Assembly: GCF_014635545.1 (NCBI RefSeq)
Contig: NZ_BMDA01000001.1
Coordinates: 946,739 to 1,010,738 of the forward strand
DNA: 64,000 nucleotides
From: Acinetobacter courvalinii
GTDB lineage: Bacteria > Pseudomonadota > Gammaproteobacteria > Pseudomonadales > Moraxellaceae
Reading direction: 5' to 3'
Shown: one piece after another, positions 52,741 through 63,217 of the stretch
Layout: each line of letters starts with the position of its first letter
Numbering within the stretch: position 1 is the stretch's first letter
Program-made: the position numbers and the translations under genes
The notes under the pieces: generated by a model
The model's input: only the letters and a program-made list of their open reading frames with translations
Told to the model about the DNA's origin: nothing
Databases searched by the model: none

Positions 52741-53658
52741 TTAAAACCTCATACTAAGAAATAAACTGATCAAGAGTGGTGCGAGCAGCGATAGAATCAA
52801 TCCACTCATCATGGCATGTGGGACATAATGTGTGCCACATGACTGTTTCACCATCGCAAGCGTCACATCCATTGAAGTCGCACCCGCACTGGAAATCGCC
52901 GAGCGTGGAAAGCGCCAACCTAGACAATACATCAATAAAATTGCAAAAATTTCCCTAAATAGATCGGTTAACAGGGCAATACCTCCCAGTTTGGCCGAGT
53001 GCAGTTCGGTAAATAAAATCCCAGACATTGAATACCAGCCATAACCTTGTGCTAGGGCCATGACTTCATTTAGGCTGTAATGCTTCGATAGAATAAAATA
53101 ATTCAGAATTGCTGCCAGACAAGATCCGATGAATGCAGCCACAGGCACCAGTAAAATTCTCCAGCTTAACCAGCTACGATCGAATTGAGTAAAGGCCAGC
53201 TCAACGCCAATCAAGAAAATAAAGATCAGTAATAAATACCAGCTATTAAAGGCGATCTGCAGGTCTAAGCTTTGAATGAGCATCCCCAAGCCAATCCCGG
53301 CCGCCAAGGCCAGAAAGGCTTTGCCAATATTCTTTAGCGCATTGAGAAACAGGTGCAGTGAGATTTTTCCTTGCACACTTTGCCGATCAATCAGCTTATA
53401 GGTCATTAAACAAATGAAAAAAGAACCAATTGACGTGGTAAATGCAATGAGTAGCGCAGGTGGCAAGATGGTTGCTGGATTCTGAATATGATTCAGTGCC
53501 TGAGTCAGTTCAAAGGCAACACTGACCAGTAAAATATAAGAAAAATAGGGAAGAATTTTAAAGACGAATTTTTTTAGCGACGGAGATAAATGTGGTGCTA
53601 CAAAATAGCCTAAGCCAATACAAACAAAAATCTGGAAAATCAGAACGAAAGAGGTCAT
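52741..53658 (-). CDS. LysO-family (YbjE/DUF340) amino acid exporter
   Basis: This 305-aa inner-membrane protein has about eight hydrophobic helices and the LysO signatures AQGYGWYSMSG and SAGATSMDVTL near the C-terminal half. LysO exports lysine (and thialysine) in E. coli; the substrate here is inferred. Two amino-acid exporter loci (azlCD and this) flank pyrF. Confidence 0.88.
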   Translation of the reverse strand: MTSFVLIFQIFVCIGLGYFVAPHLSPSLKKFVFKILPYFSYILLVSVAFELTQALNHIQNPATILPPALLIAFTTSIGSFFICLMTYKLIDRQSVQGKISLHLFLNALKNIGKAFLALAAGIGLGMLIQSLDLQIAFNSWYLLLIFIFLIGVELAFTQFDRSWLSWRILLVPVAAFIGSCLAAILNYFILSKHYSLNEVMALAQGYGWYSMSGILFTELHSAKLGGIALLTDLFREIFAILLMYCLGWRFPRSAISSAGATSMDVTLAMVKQSCGTHYVPHAMMSGLILSLLAPLLISLFLSMRF

Positions 53659-53866
53659 ACAATCAGAGCGTTTACAGTGCTGATTTATTATGCAGGGAAA
53701 TCTTATACTTGGGTAGGTTTATATATCATTTGATCAAGAAAGTTTAGGCTTGTAAAGCTTCTGGAATTCTTATGCTATTGGGATATGCAGATTGAATGCG
53801 CTGATTCAGCTATGCATATCGCATCAGGTGAAATATACTTTTATCAGTACAAGAGGTAGATGATTT

Positions 53867-54442
53867 GTGACAGCAGCCAAGATTCAAAAATATGCATTAC
53901 AACGTTTTGCAAAACAGGGCTTTGCAGCCACGTCATTAAATGAAATTGCAACCGATGTTGGTATCAAGAAACCTTCGATTTATGCTCATTTCAAGAATAA
54001 GGATGAACTTTATCTTAGCCTGATTCCGATCATGATTGATGAAGAGCTGGGCTATGCCCAAACGGTTTTGCAAGGTGGAGAACAGCTCCAGCAGCAATTG
54101 CATGATTATTTTATCAGTATTGAACAGCGCTTTAACGCCTCTTATGCGGTTCAGTTCTGGATGAATGCCTTGATCAGTCCACCTGTGCATTTGTATGATC
54201 AGGTGATTGAGCCGATGCATGTATTCATGGCTGATCTGGAACAGCTATTTTCGCAAGCAATTCAGAATTCTGAAGTCATTAAAAATCAGCATCAACTCGA
54301 CGCTCAGACCCTTGCTCGGGTATGCATGAGTTTTGTGGATGCCTTGCAAAGTGAATTGATCTATGGCGGTCGAGAAAAGTTTCGACTTCGTCTGGATGCC
54401 ATCTTAAAGGCATTGAATGTATTGATCAGTACCTCAATTTAA
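53867..54442 (+). CDS. TetR-family transcriptional regulator
   Basis: The 191-aa protein has the N-terminal TetR helix-turn-helix GFAATSLNEIATDVGIKKPSIYAHFKNKDELY pattern. It starts with GTG at 53867 behind AGAGGTAG. It is convergent with the Bcr-type pump gene. A TetR-style palindrome lies upstream of the pump, but no matching site is seen upstream of this regulator, so control of the pump by it is plausible but unproven. Confidence 0.88.
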   Translation: MTAAKIQKYALQRFAKQGFAATSLNEIATDVGIKKPSIYAHFKNKDELYLSLIPIMIDEELGYAQTVLQGGEQLQQQLHDYFISIEQRFNASYAVQFWMNALISPPVHLYDQVIEPMHVFMADLEQLFSQAIQNSEVIKNQHQLDAQTLARVCMSFVDALQSELIYGGREKFRLRLDAILKALNVLISTSI

Positions 54443-54468
54443 AAGGGTACTGATACTGTTGAATATCG

Positions 54469-55695
54469 TTATTCAGCTTCTGCGACAGGAAAGCTAGCCC
54501 GTTGCCCTGAGGCGGCAAAGATAGACAACCCTAGTGCGATGCTGCCACAGATGAATAAACTCGCGGGAAGCAGGCTGATATTAACCTCGATCAAACTCAC
54601 CATAAAACCAATCAGTGACGCAAGCGCATATTGGAGTAAGCCCATCAAGGATGATGCTGCGCCAGTCAAATGCTGCGGGCTTTGTTGCATAGTCAGTGCG
54701 GTGACGTTACCAAAGATAAACCCGGTCGACCAGATACTCAGTCCCAAAAGTACAATGTATTGCCATAAGTTTAAATCATAAAAAGACACTCCCAATAAGA
54801 GCGCCAAGCTGGCCCCACTAAATATACACATACCGAGGACCAGCAAGCGTTGCGCCGACCAGCGTTTTAAGAGCAAGATTGAAACCTGTCCAAAAATGAT
54901 TAGCCCAATCGCATTGGCCGCGAATAAGGTGCTAAAGGTTTCATTATGAATATGATAATGCTGAATAAAAATAAAAGGAGACTGGCTCAGGTAAACAAAG
55001 AAAGCACCTAAGATAAAACCACCCGCAAGAGTGTAGGCCATAAAGCTTTTATTTAAGCTCAATGTTTGATAGCTGGTTCTGATGGTGGTGAGCTGGAGTG
55101 GCTGGCGATACTCAAGTTTTAAGGTTTCGGGTATGGCGTAATTGCCCCACAACCATAAGAGTGTACCGAGTACGGCCAATATATAGAAAATAAGCGTCCA
55201 TGATCCGAATCGAAGAATAAAGCTACCGAATAAAGGTGCAATGATGGGAATGATCATCATCACTTGCATCAGGATCGAAAAGTTTTTGGCACTGCTTTGC
55301 GCATCACATATATCGGAAATAATTGCTCTGGGTACCACTAATCCAGCCGATGCGCCTATGGCCTGTAAGAATCGCGCAGCCAGTAACCATTCAATCGACG
55401 GTGCAATTGCAGCCAGTAATGAACCCAAAATAAAGATTGCAATACCGATTAATAACGGTTTGCGTCGACCAAAATGGTCCAGCAAAGGCCCATAAATCCC
55501 TTGACCTATGGCAAGACCAATTAGAAACACCGACAGGGTGAGCTGGATATGCCCGGGTGTGGTTGCAAAGCTTTCGGCAAGTAGTGGAAATGCAGGTAAA
55601 TAAATATCAATTGCCAGTGCATCTAAGGCGGTAAATAAGGACATCAGTAGTAACAAAGACCAACTGATTTTAGAGATTGGCGGAGCAGATTGCAT
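54469..55695 (-). CDS. Bcr/CflA-family multidrug efflux MFS transporter
   Basis: The 408-aa protein has twelve transmembrane helices and the Bcr/CflA motif DIYLPAFPLLAESFATTPGHIQLTLSVFL-type N-terminus, with the MFS motif A GPLLDHFGRRKPLL after helix 2. Bcr-type pumps export drugs such as bicyclomycin or small organic compounds using the proton gradient; the substrate is unknown here. A 20-bp palindrome lies 46 bases upstream. Confidence 0.93.
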   Translation of the reverse strand: MQSAPPISKISWSLLLLMSLFTALDALAIDIYLPAFPLLAESFATTPGHIQLTLSVFLIGLAIGQGIYGPLLDHFGRRKPLLIGIAIFILGSLLAAIAPSIEWLLAARFLQAIGASAGLVVPRAIISDICDAQSSAKNFSILMQVMMIIPIIAPLFGSFILRFGSWTLIFYILAVLGTLLWLWGNYAIPETLKLEYRQPLQLTTIRTSYQTLSLNKSFMAYTLAGGFILGAFFVYLSQSPFIFIQHYHIHNETFSTLFAANAIGLIIFGQVSILLLKRWSAQRLLVLGMCIFSGASLALLLGVSFYDLNLWQYIVLLGLSIWSTGFIFGNVTALTMQQSPQHLTGAASSLMGLLQYALASLIGFMVSLIEVNISLLPASLFICGSIALGLSIFAASGQRASFPVAEAE

Positions 55696-55741
55696 ATCTT
55701 TTAGACTCTAGGGCAAGAAGGAAGTGAACAGACATTATTTG

Positions 55742-55761
55742 ACTACCTAACGATAGGTAGT
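55742..55761. promoter_or_regulatory. 20-bp palindrome upstream of the Bcr-type pump, candidate TetR operator
   Basis: ACTACCTAACGATAGGTAGT has perfect 8-base arms (ACTACCTA and TAGGTAGT) around ACGA. The size and place fit a TetR-family operator over the pump's promoter. Confidence 0.6.
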
Positions 55762-55883
55762 TAAAATCTTAGCATGAATTTTTCGTTTTTGCCTATAAAA
55801 AGAAATGCAGTTTTAAATTGGAAATGATAAAGAAATAAAAGAGGACAAGTAGGAGGTGTAAGTCGTTGTATCATTCTAAAATA

Positions 55884-55914
55884 AAAAAGCCCCTGAGACG
55901 TTCAAGGGCTTTTT
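55884..55914 (-). terminator. Terminator after the flavin monooxygenase gene
   Basis: AAAAAGCCC (55884-55892) pairs with GGGCTTTTT (55906-55914). Read leftward it is about 16 bases past the stop of the monooxygenase and runs into T residues. Confidence 0.85.
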
Positions 55915-55930
55915 AGCTGTATTTTGCTAA

Positions 55931-57445
55931 TTATGCAGCATCGGATTTGGCAGAAGTTGAGTGACTAATAAAATTATAATCAGCCACGTTTACTTTGCGT
56001 GTCTCAAGCCAGTATCTCCAGGTATAGGTAGGCCATAATGAAAAGTTTTTGCCATCAGCAGCTTGATACCAACTGCTACAGCCACCCGCTTGCCAGACCG
56101 TGCCTTTCAGTTGCTCTTGTACACGTTCATTGAACTGATCCTGAACATCCTGCTTGATTTCGACAGCTTGCGTCTTGGTTTGATCGACGGTTTGAATCAG
56201 TTGCAGAATATAGTTCACTTGTGATTCGATCATGAAAATTACAGAGTTATGACCAAGAATAGTATTGGGTCCAAGTAACTGGAACAAATTCGGGAAGTTT
56301 TTGGTGCTGATACCATAATAGCTTTCCGCACCATCTTTCCATGCCTGTTTCAGTTCAATGCCATTACGACCAATACAGTTGAAATGCTTTAAATAAATGC
56401 GTGGATCGGTAATGAAGCCCGTACCATAAATCAGGCAATCTATTTGGCGTTCTTTACCATCTTTGGTCATGATCCCGTTCGCTGTAATTTCCTGAATAGC
56501 ATCCGTCACCAGTTCAACATTGTCACGGTTAAAGGTCGGGAAGTATTTATTAGAAATCAAAATACGCTTGCAGCCCATGACAAAATCAGGGGTCAGTTTT
56601 TTCGCCAGTTCTTTGTCCTTGACCTGCAAACGGATAAAAGCTTCTGCCAGTTTTTGGCCGTATTTCATGATTTTTGGCTGCACAATCGGTACAACACGAG
56701 ATTCATTGGTCCAGTACAGGCGGGTTCTGTGAATCTGACGATAAATATTCGACGCTTTAAAGAGTGTTTTGCTGAGCTGCGAGTATTTACGTTCATCACG
56801 CGGAATGACCCAGGCAGCAGTACGTTGCAATACATAGAGCTGCTTAACTTCGGGTGCGATTTCTGGAATGTACTGAATGGCACTACCACCTGTGCCAATA
56901 GATGCAACGGATTTACCTGTTAAATCATAATCGTGATCCCATTGGGACGAATGGAAGACTTTGCCCTTAAAACTTTCAATGCCTTTGACATGAGGAATTT
57001 GTGGAACATGCAGCGGGCCAGAAGCAAAGATCACAAATTGAGCTTCGAGGGTGGCCTGATCTTTAAAGTCTAGGGTCCAGACATTGCGGTTTTCATCAAA
57101 CTCGGCTTTGGTCACTTCATGTCCGAATTTGCAATAGTCTTTTAATTGATATTGTGCTGTGATGTCCTGAATATAGGTAAAAATCTCATCTGCTTCTGCA
57201 TAACGTTTTGACCAGTCGGTTTTTGGCGCAAAAGACAGGGAATACATATGTGACTGCACATCGCATGCTGCCCCCGGATATTGGTTTTCACGCCATGTAC
57301 CACCGACGTCATTGGTTTTTTCTAAAATTACAAAATCATTAATTTGACTTTGCAACAGGCGAATGGCCATCGCTAAACCACCAAAACCTGCACCAATAAT
57401 TGCCACTTTTGTTTTTTGAATCGCATTTTTGGTTACATTACCCAT
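55931..57445 (-). CDS. Flavin-containing Baeyer-Villiger-type monooxygenase
   Basis: The 504-aa protein is a class B flavoprotein monooxygenase. FAD-binding GAGFGG is at residues 18-23, NADPH-binding GTGGSA at 184-189, and between them the Baeyer-Villiger fingerprint FKGKVFHSSQWD (159-170). It would insert oxygen next to a ketone using NADPH and O2; the substrate is unknown. The gene stands alone and is divergent from an AraC-family regulator, a usual control arrangement for such enzymes. Confidence 0.92.
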   Translation of the reverse strand: MGNVTKNAIQKTKVAIIGAGFGGLAMAIRLLQSQINDFVILEKTNDVGGTWRENQYPGAACDVQSHMYSLSFAPKTDWSKRYAEADEIFTYIQDITAQYQLKDYCKFGHEVTKAEFDENRNVWTLDFKDQATLEAQFVIFASGPLHVPQIPHVKGIESFKGKVFHSSQWDHDYDLTGKSVASIGTGGSAIQYIPEIAPEVKQLYVLQRTAAWVIPRDERKYSQLSKTLFKASNIYRQIHRTRLYWTNESRVVPIVQPKIMKYGQKLAEAFIRLQVKDKELAKKLTPDFVMGCKRILISNKYFPTFNRDNVELVTDAIQEITANGIMTKDGKERQIDCLIYGTGFITDPRIYLKHFNCIGRNGIELKQAWKDGAESYYGISTKNFPNLFQLLGPNTILGHNSVIFMIESQVNYILQLIQTVDQTKTQAVEIKQDVQDQFNERVQEQLKGTVWQAGGCSSWYQAADGKNFSLWPTYTWRYWLETRKVNVADYNFISHSTSAKSDAA

Positions 57446-57600
57446 AGCTTATATCCTGTACAGCTAAATTTTGTGCCAGTTTAACGGTTTTATCGAGATT
57501 AAATATGATTGTACCGACGTAAAACTTGACCATTTCGGCAATTCATTTGCTCAGGTTTTTATAGTAAAACATTAAAGTTTTGAGAACTGCATTAGGAACT

Positions 57601-58620
57601 ATGAAGAGATCTATCCTCGGATTGATGTATTTGATTCAGGGCATGCGTCATGTCGGCATTGATGTGGATGCACGTTTAGCCAACATGGGTATACACGCCG
57701 ATGCCTTAGATCCAGGTTCAATTATTCCTGATGAGATCGAATGGGATATCTTGCAACATATTAGTCAGGATATTTCACCTGAACAAGGTCTGTTCATCGG
57801 GCAGCATTATGCGCTGGCAGGTTATGGGCCATTCCTGATGCTGTTGGTGACCAGTGAAACCTTACATAAGGCATTGTTGAATGGTGTGCAGTTTCAGCAA
57901 TTAACCCATTTGTTTGGTTCTTTACATCTCGAAATTAAAGAAGATTTTATTTATCTGTTCTATCAGCCGGTTGATCTAAATACACATTTAGGGCAATTGC
58001 GCGCGCAATGTGAAATTTCAGGGACCTATAAGTTCTTACAAGATATTTTTAAAATGATGGGGCTGGAGATTCCGAATATCCGGATCGAATTGCCATTTAC
58101 CCGCCCGAAAGACTTAAATTTGCTTGCAGCGTATCAGGATTATTATGGGCAGGATGTCAAATTTGGATGCAGAGAGGCTGCCTTCATATTAGAAAATACC
58201 CAAATACTTAACATTAAAATTCCCTCTGCTGATGTGTTGACCTATCGCATTTATGAAGAAAAATGCCTAGCGGATATTCAAAATCTAGAAAAAAGTGCCA
58301 GTCTGAAATTGACCGTGGTGGAGTATGTGAAGGATTATCTGGAAATGCAAAACGGTGTCATTCCGACCATGGCGGAAACGGCCTGTGCCTTGCATATTCC
58401 TGAGCGCACGTTAAGACATCAATTGCAGCAAATGCAGACCAGCTATAAGGAAATTCGTGAAAAGCTGATTCAACAGAAGGCGATAAAATTCATCGAAAAC
58501 AGTTCATATTCGATTGAACAGGTGGCCGAAATGTTAGGTTATTCTGAACCGGCAGCGTTTAATCATGCCTTTAAAAGATGGTTTGGACTGAGTCCAAGAC
58601 AATATAACCGCCATCATTAA
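57601..58620 (+). CDS. AraC-family transcriptional regulator (with arabinose-operon-like N-domain)
   Basis: The 339-aa protein has an N-terminal ligand domain of the AraC-type PF12625 pattern and a C-terminal double helix-turn-helix (MAETACALHIPERTLRHQL and SIEQVAEMLGYSEPAAFNHAFKRWFGLSPRQY). The ATG at 57601 follows TTAGGAACT; a TTG seven codons up is in frame. It is divergent from the monooxygenase across 155 bases and probably activates it. Confidence 0.9.
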   Translation: MKRSILGLMYLIQGMRHVGIDVDARLANMGIHADALDPGSIIPDEIEWDILQHISQDISPEQGLFIGQHYALAGYGPFLMLLVTSETLHKALLNGVQFQQLTHLFGSLHLEIKEDFIYLFYQPVDLNTHLGQLRAQCEISGTYKFLQDIFKMMGLEIPNIRIELPFTRPKDLNLLAAYQDYYGQDVKFGCREAAFILENTQILNIKIPSADVLTYRIYEEKCLADIQNLEKSASLKLTVVEYVKDYLEMQNGVIPTMAETACALHIPERTLRHQLQQMQTSYKEIREKLIQQKAIKFIENSSYSIEQVAEMLGYSEPAAFNHAFKRWFGLSPRQYNRHH

Positions 58621-58738
58621 ATGATTAAAAATGGTACATTATGATGTTTAAACTCCATGATAATTAAGCCTAAAATCTAATGTCATTGAACAGAATGTTC
58701 GATATAATTTTCACCAATTAAAATTGCAATAACACCTT

Positions 58739-59884
58739 ATGTCAAATTCTAAACCAGACTCACATAGCACTGCATTTATCCCAACGTCACCTGCTGAGCG
58801 TTATACTCAAGCACTTGAGTCAGGACAATTCATGCCAGATGAAGCACAAGCTCAGGCTGTGCGAGAGTTAGACCGAGTATGGAAAGAGTTACTCACCCGT
58901 TATAAGGCTTCCAAGAAGGCGTTTCGACGTTTCCGTCGTCAAACCTATCCGAAAGGCGTTTATATGTGGGGTGGTGTAGGTCGTGGCAAAACGTGGTTGA
59001 TGGATCAGTTTTATGAATCTGTTCCATTCCGCCGTAAAATGCGTATGCACTTCCATCACTTTATGCAACATGTCCACAAAGAGTTGAATAAGCTTGCAGG
59101 TCAACGCAATCCTTTAGATTTGGTTGCAGATCAGATTTATAAAGATGCTGTTGTAATTTGCTTTGACGAATTTTTCGTATCGAACGTTACTGATGCAATG
59201 ATCCTGAGCGATTTATTCCAGAAGCTATTTGAACGTGGCATTACACTGGTTGCAACTTCAAATATTGCACCAGATGGCTTATATAAGAACGGGATTCATC
59301 GTGACCGTTTCTTGCCAACCATTGAGCTGGTCAAGAAAAACTGCGTAGTCTTAAACGTAGATGCCGGCGTGGATTATCGTCTACGTGTCTTGAAACAAGC
59401 GCAACTGTTCAAGTATCCATTAACCGATGATGCCCAAGCTTGGTTATCAGGTCGTTTTAAAGCATTGACCCAGACGCAGGCACAATCTAATTCTCCAATC
59501 ATGATCAATAATCGTGTAGTAGAGACTTTAGGTCATACTGAAGATGTATTGTGGTGTGAATTCTCGGAACTATGTTTTAAACCGCGTAGCCCGGCCGACT
59601 TTATTGAAATTGCCAACATTTACAATACTGTATTGGTGAGTAATGTTCCGCATTTGACTGATTTCCTGTCTGAAGGGACACGTCGTTTTATTTATCTGGT
59701 CGATGAATTTTATGACCGTGGTGTAAAACTGATTCTTACCTCTGAAGATTCAATCATTGATCTGTATGAAGGTGAGAAACTGGCATTTGAAATTGAACGG
59801 ACGCGTTCACGTTTACTGGAAATGCAATCGGATGATTATCTGCATTCAGAGCATCGGCAGATTCAGGTCGCACAGACCTCATAA
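58739..59884 (+). CDS. zapE: Cell-division ATPase ZapE (AFG1-like)
   Basis: ZapE is an AFG1-like ATPase that acts on FtsZ rings at the end of division in E. coli. The 381-aa protein has Walker A GGVGRGKTWLMDQFY, the Walker B-like VVICFDEFFVSNVTDAMIL and the later HDRFLP-like segment GIHRDRFLPTIEL. It is a single-gene unit with its own terminator. Confidence 0.92.
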   Translation: MSNSKPDSHSTAFIPTSPAERYTQALESGQFMPDEAQAQAVRELDRVWKELLTRYKASKKAFRRFRRQTYPKGVYMWGGVGRGKTWLMDQFYESVPFRRKMRMHFHHFMQHVHKELNKLAGQRNPLDLVADQIYKDAVVICFDEFFVSNVTDAMILSDLFQKLFERGITLVATSNIAPDGLYKNGIHRDRFLPTIELVKKNCVVLNVDAGVDYRLRVLKQAQLFKYPLTDDAQAWLSGRFKALTQTQAQSNSPIMINNRVVETLGHTEDVLWCEFSELCFKPRSPADFIEIANIYNTVLVSNVPHLTDFLSEGTRRFIYLVDEFYDRGVKLILTSEDSIIDLYEGEKLAFEIERTRSRLLEMQSDDYLHSEHRQIQVAQTS

Positions 59885-59889
59885 ATCAC

Positions 59890-59919
59890 AAAGGCATTCT
59901 TCGGAATGCCTTTTTTTAT
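59890..59919 (+). terminator. Rho-independent terminator after zapE
   Basis: AAAGGCATTC (59890-59899) and GAATGCCTTT (59904-59913) pair around a TTCG loop and lead into a T run. Confidence 0.9.
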
Positions 59920-60174
59920 AAAGTTACGTGCATAACACTTTATTCCTGATTGAATTTTGTTATAACTAGATGAGTTTGAAAAGGGAGTATGTTGCATAAC
60001 TAAAAAGAAAAGTATCTGTATTTGATATTTTGATGAATATAAAAAATCTTGTTTGTCAATACGTCTAATAGGGAAAATGCTTACTATTTAGGAATGTGAT
60101 ATTACTATTCAGGCTAGTATAAATCAGTATACTAGAATTCTTGTTATAAAAAGTTAGCACCATCAGGAAAGACA

Positions 60175-62337
60175 ATGACTGTACGTATTCAAAAAGGCAA
60201 GCTAGCGATTGCTAAAGAACTTTATGATTTCATCGAAAATGAAGCTTTACCAGGGACTGGTTTAGAGAGTGAAACTTACTGGAAAAACTTCGAGCAAGTC
60301 GTTGTCGACCTTAGCCCAAAGAACAAGGCATTATTGGCTAAGCGTGATGATCTTCAAGCGAAGATTGATGAATGGCATCGTAATAATAAATTTGAACTTA
60401 ATGCTTATAAAGCATTCTTGACCGAAATCGGTTATCTGGTACCTGAAGTTGCAGACTTCAAAGTCAGCACTGAAAATGTAGATGAAGAAATTGCTTTACT
60501 TGCAGGCCCACAATTGGTTGTACCTGTACGTAATGCACGTTACTGCCTAAACGCAGCCAATGCGCGTTGGGGTTCGTTATATGATGCGCTTTACGGTACA
60601 GATGTCATCTCTGAAGAGGGCGGCGCAGAAAAAGGTAAGGGCTATAACCCGGTACGTGGTGACAAGGTTATCGCTTTTGCTAAGGACTTCTTAAACCAGA
60701 CTTTCCCATTGGCACAAGGTTCACATGCAGATGCAACCCAATATGCGGTAGTAAACAACGCTTTGGCTGTGACTTTAAAAGATGGTTCAACCACTACTTT
60801 GGCGCATCCATCTCAATTTGTTGGCTTCAATGGCGATGCTGCGGCTCCTGCAGAAATCGTTTTATTAAATAATGGCTTGCATGTAATCATTGAGATTGAT
60901 GCAAATAGCCCGGTAGGTAAAACTGATGCTGCGGGTGTCAAAGACTTAACCCTTGAAGCTGCTGTAACCACGATTCAGGATTTGGAAGATTCGGTTGCTG
61001 CGGTCGATGCAGAAGAGAAAGTTGAAGGCTACCGTAACTGGTTAGGCTTGATGAAAGGTGACTTGCAAGAGTCAATCGAGAAAAATGGTAAAACCATTAC
61101 CCGTGCCTTAAATAAAGACCGTACCGTTCAAAACCTGATTGGTGGTACAACCACTTTACATGGTCGTTCATTGATGTTGCTTCGTAATGTTGGACATTTG
61201 ATGACAAACCCTGCGATCCTTGTAGATGGCGAAGAAGTGTTTGAAGGCATCATGGATGCACTAATCACGCCGTTACTTACCGTTGCGGATATTCGTGGTC
61301 AAAACGAGAATAAAAACTCTCGTAAAGGCTCAATGTATATTGTTAAGCCTAAAATGCATGGTCCAGAAGAAGTTGCGTTTGCCGTTGAATTGTTTGAACG
61401 TGCTGAACAAGCGATTGGTTTACCAGAAAAATCGCTCAAAATCGGCATTATGGACGAAGAGCGCCGTACCTCTGTCAACCTGAAGAACTGTATTGCTGCT
61501 GCAAAAGACCGTACTATCTTCATCAACACGGGCTTTATGGACCGTACGGGTGATGAAATCCATACCTCTATGGAAGCTGCACCAGTGGTTCGTAAAGAAG
61601 CAGTTAAAACACAAAAATGGATTGCTGCTTACGAAAACCGTAACGTTGCCATTGGTTTGGCATGCGGTTTACAAGGCAAAGCGCAAATTGGTAAAGGCAT
61701 GTGGCCAAAACCAGACAGCATGAAAGATATGTTGGCGACTAAAACTGCGCATCCAAATGCAGGTGCATCGTGTGCATGGGTTCCATCTCCAACAGGTGCG
61801 GTACTTCATGCCTTGCATTATCACCAGATCAATGTAAAAGCACGCCAAGACGAATTGGCTGCTGAAAACATGTTGTCTTTAGATGACTTGTTAACACCGC
61901 CGTTTGCAGCAGAAACCAACTGGACTGCAGAAGAGTTAAACAACGAACTTGAAAATAACTGTCAAGGTATCTTGGGTTATGTAGTTCGCTGGGTCGATTT
62001 AGGTGTTGGCTGTTCTAAAGTGCCAGATATCAACAATGTAGGCTTGATGGAAGACCGTGCAACATTACGTATTTCATCTCAACACGTTGCAAACTGGTTG
62101 CGTCACGGGATCGTAACGCGTGAACAGGTTGAAGAAGTGCTTAAGCGCATGGCTGTGATTGTAGACCAGCAAAATGCCAATGATCCACTTTATACGCCAA
62201 TGGCACCTAACTTCGATGGTATTGCATTCCAGGCAGCGTCTGACCTGATCTTTAAAGGTGCAGAGCAGCCATCGGGTTATACAGAGCCATTACTCCATGC
62301 CGCACGTTTAAAATTAAAAGGTTATACCGGTGATTAA
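60175..62337 (+). CDS. glcB: Malate synthase G
   Basis: GlcB condenses glyoxylate with acetyl-CoA to malate. The 720-aa length is typical of malate synthase G. Visible are [35 protein letters not shown], the [12 protein letters not shown] segment with the catalytic arginine region, [17 protein letters not shown] and [11 protein letters not shown]. The 255 bases ahead (from the zapE terminator) are AT-rich and must hold its promoter. Confidence 0.97.
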   Translation: MTVRIQKGKLAIAKELYDFIENEALPGTGLESETYWKNFEQVVVDLSPKNKALLAKRDDLQAKIDEWHRNNKFELNAYKAFLTEIGYLVPEVADFKVSTENVDEEIALLAGPQLVVPVRNARYCLNAANARWGSLYDALYGTDVISEEGGAEKGKGYNPVRGDKVIAFAKDFLNQTFPLAQGSHADATQYAVVNNALAVTLKDGSTTTLAHPSQFVGFNGDAAAPAEIVLLNNGLHVIIEIDANSPVGKTDAAGVKDLTLEAAVTTIQDLEDSVAAVDAEEKVEGYRNWLGLMKGDLQESIEKNGKTITRALNKDRTVQNLIGGTTTLHGRSLMLLRNVGHLMTNPAILVDGEEVFEGIMDALITPLLTVADIRGQNENKNSRKGSMYIVKPKMHGPEEVAFAVELFERAEQAIGLPEKSLKIGIMDEERRTSVNLKNCIAAAKDRTIFINTGFMDRTGDEIHTSMEAAPVVRKEAVKTQKWIAAYENRNVAIGLACGLQGKAQIGKGMWPKPDSMKDMLATKTAHPNAGASCAWVPSPTGAVLHALHYHQINVKARQDELAAENMLSLDDLLTPPFAAETNWTAEELNNELENNCQGILGYVVRWVDLGVGCSKVPDINNVGLMEDRATLRISSQHVANWLRHGIVTREQVEEVLKRMAVIVDQQNANDPLYTPMAPNFDGIAFQAASDLIFKGAEQPSGYTEPLLHAARLKLKGYTGD

Positions 62338-62353
62338 TTTCATCTGAATAAAG

Positions 62354-62377
62354 AAGCCTCTTCGGAGGCTTTTTTTA
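62354..62377 (+). terminator. Rho-independent terminator after glcB
   Basis: AAGCCTC (62354-62360) and GAGGCTT (62365-62371) pair around TTCG, followed by seven T residues. Confidence 0.9.
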
Positions 62378-62518
62378 TAGCTGCGATTCAGAAAAACAAG
62401 GTATCTGCTTGCTTTGTTTGGGTGAGGATCAAATATTGTTAAAAACAGGATTAAACAGATTAGCGCTGAAATATTTGTTATAATTATCGCAGTTTGATCA
62501 TTTAGCCGAATCATAGCG

Positions 62519-63139
62519 ATGTCACAAATTCTAAAATTAGATGCTTTAAAACAGGCGCAGGTTTCAACTACGCCATATCCTTACTTTGTGGTGGAAAATT
62601 CAATTGTAGACAGCGAAGTGAAAGCTGTGATTCAGGATTTTCCAAAGATTGAACAAGGTGGAAGCTATAACATTGAAGATGTTGAAATTAAGCCTAATTT
62701 TGATCGTTTCTTAAAATCATTAGATACCAAAGAATTTCGTCAGATTTTAACTGAAAAATTTGATGTGGATGTGATGGAACATCCGATGATGATCACGTTA
62801 CGTGGTTATTCACGTCAAAAAGATGGCCGGATTCACTCGGATTCAAAAACCAAACTGCTGACTATCCTGATTTATTTAAATGAATCTTGGGATGCACCTA
62901 CTGGCCGTCTACGTATCTTGAATGATGAAAAGAACATGGATGACTATGTGGCTGAGATTGATGCGGGTCCAGGGACATTAGTTGCCTTTAAAGTCACGGA
63001 TAATGGCTGGCATGGCTATGTTCCTTATGAAGGACAGCGTCAATCAATCCAGATCAATTTTTTAACCAGCGATAAAGCCAATGCCAAGCATCGCTTTATT
63101 CATGGCTTAAGTGCAAAAATGAAAAAATTATTTGGATAA
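62519..63139 (+). CDS. 2-oxoglutarate/Fe(II)-dependent oxygenase family protein
   Basis: The 206-aa protein has the iron ligands of the double-stranded beta-helix oxygenases: H and D in GRIHSDSKTK and the second histidine in NGWHGYVPY, followed by the 2-oxoglutarate arginine in QRQSIQINF. It resembles prolyl-hydroxylase-type domains. The substrate is unknown. It is a single-gene unit between glcB and the SRAP gene. Confidence 0.85.
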   Translation: MSQILKLDALKQAQVSTTPYPYFVVENSIVDSEVKAVIQDFPKIEQGGSYNIEDVEIKPNFDRFLKSLDTKEFRQILTEKFDVDVMEHPMMITLRGYSRQKDGRIHSDSKTKLLTILIYLNESWDAPTGRLRILNDEKNMDDYVAEIDAGPGTLVAFKVTDNGWHGYVPYEGQRQSIQINFLTSDKANAKHRFIHGLSAKMKKLFG

Positions 63140-63155
63140 ATTTTTCCATAAAAAG

Positions 63156-63180
63156 GGAGGTGAATAAACCTCCTTTTTTT
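63156..63180 (+). terminator. Rho-independent terminator after the oxygenase gene
   Basis: GGAGGT (63156-63161) and ACCTCC (63168-63173) pair and lead into T residues. Confidence 0.85.
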
Positions 63181-63217
63181 AACTTTAAATTTTGCGAGTT
63201 ACACCCATATAACAGTC

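Noticed and set aside
53854-53859. AGGTAG ahead of the TetR gene as a half-site of the pump palindrome
   Set aside because: It lacks the second arm and coincides with the Shine-Dalgarno region of the GTG start.
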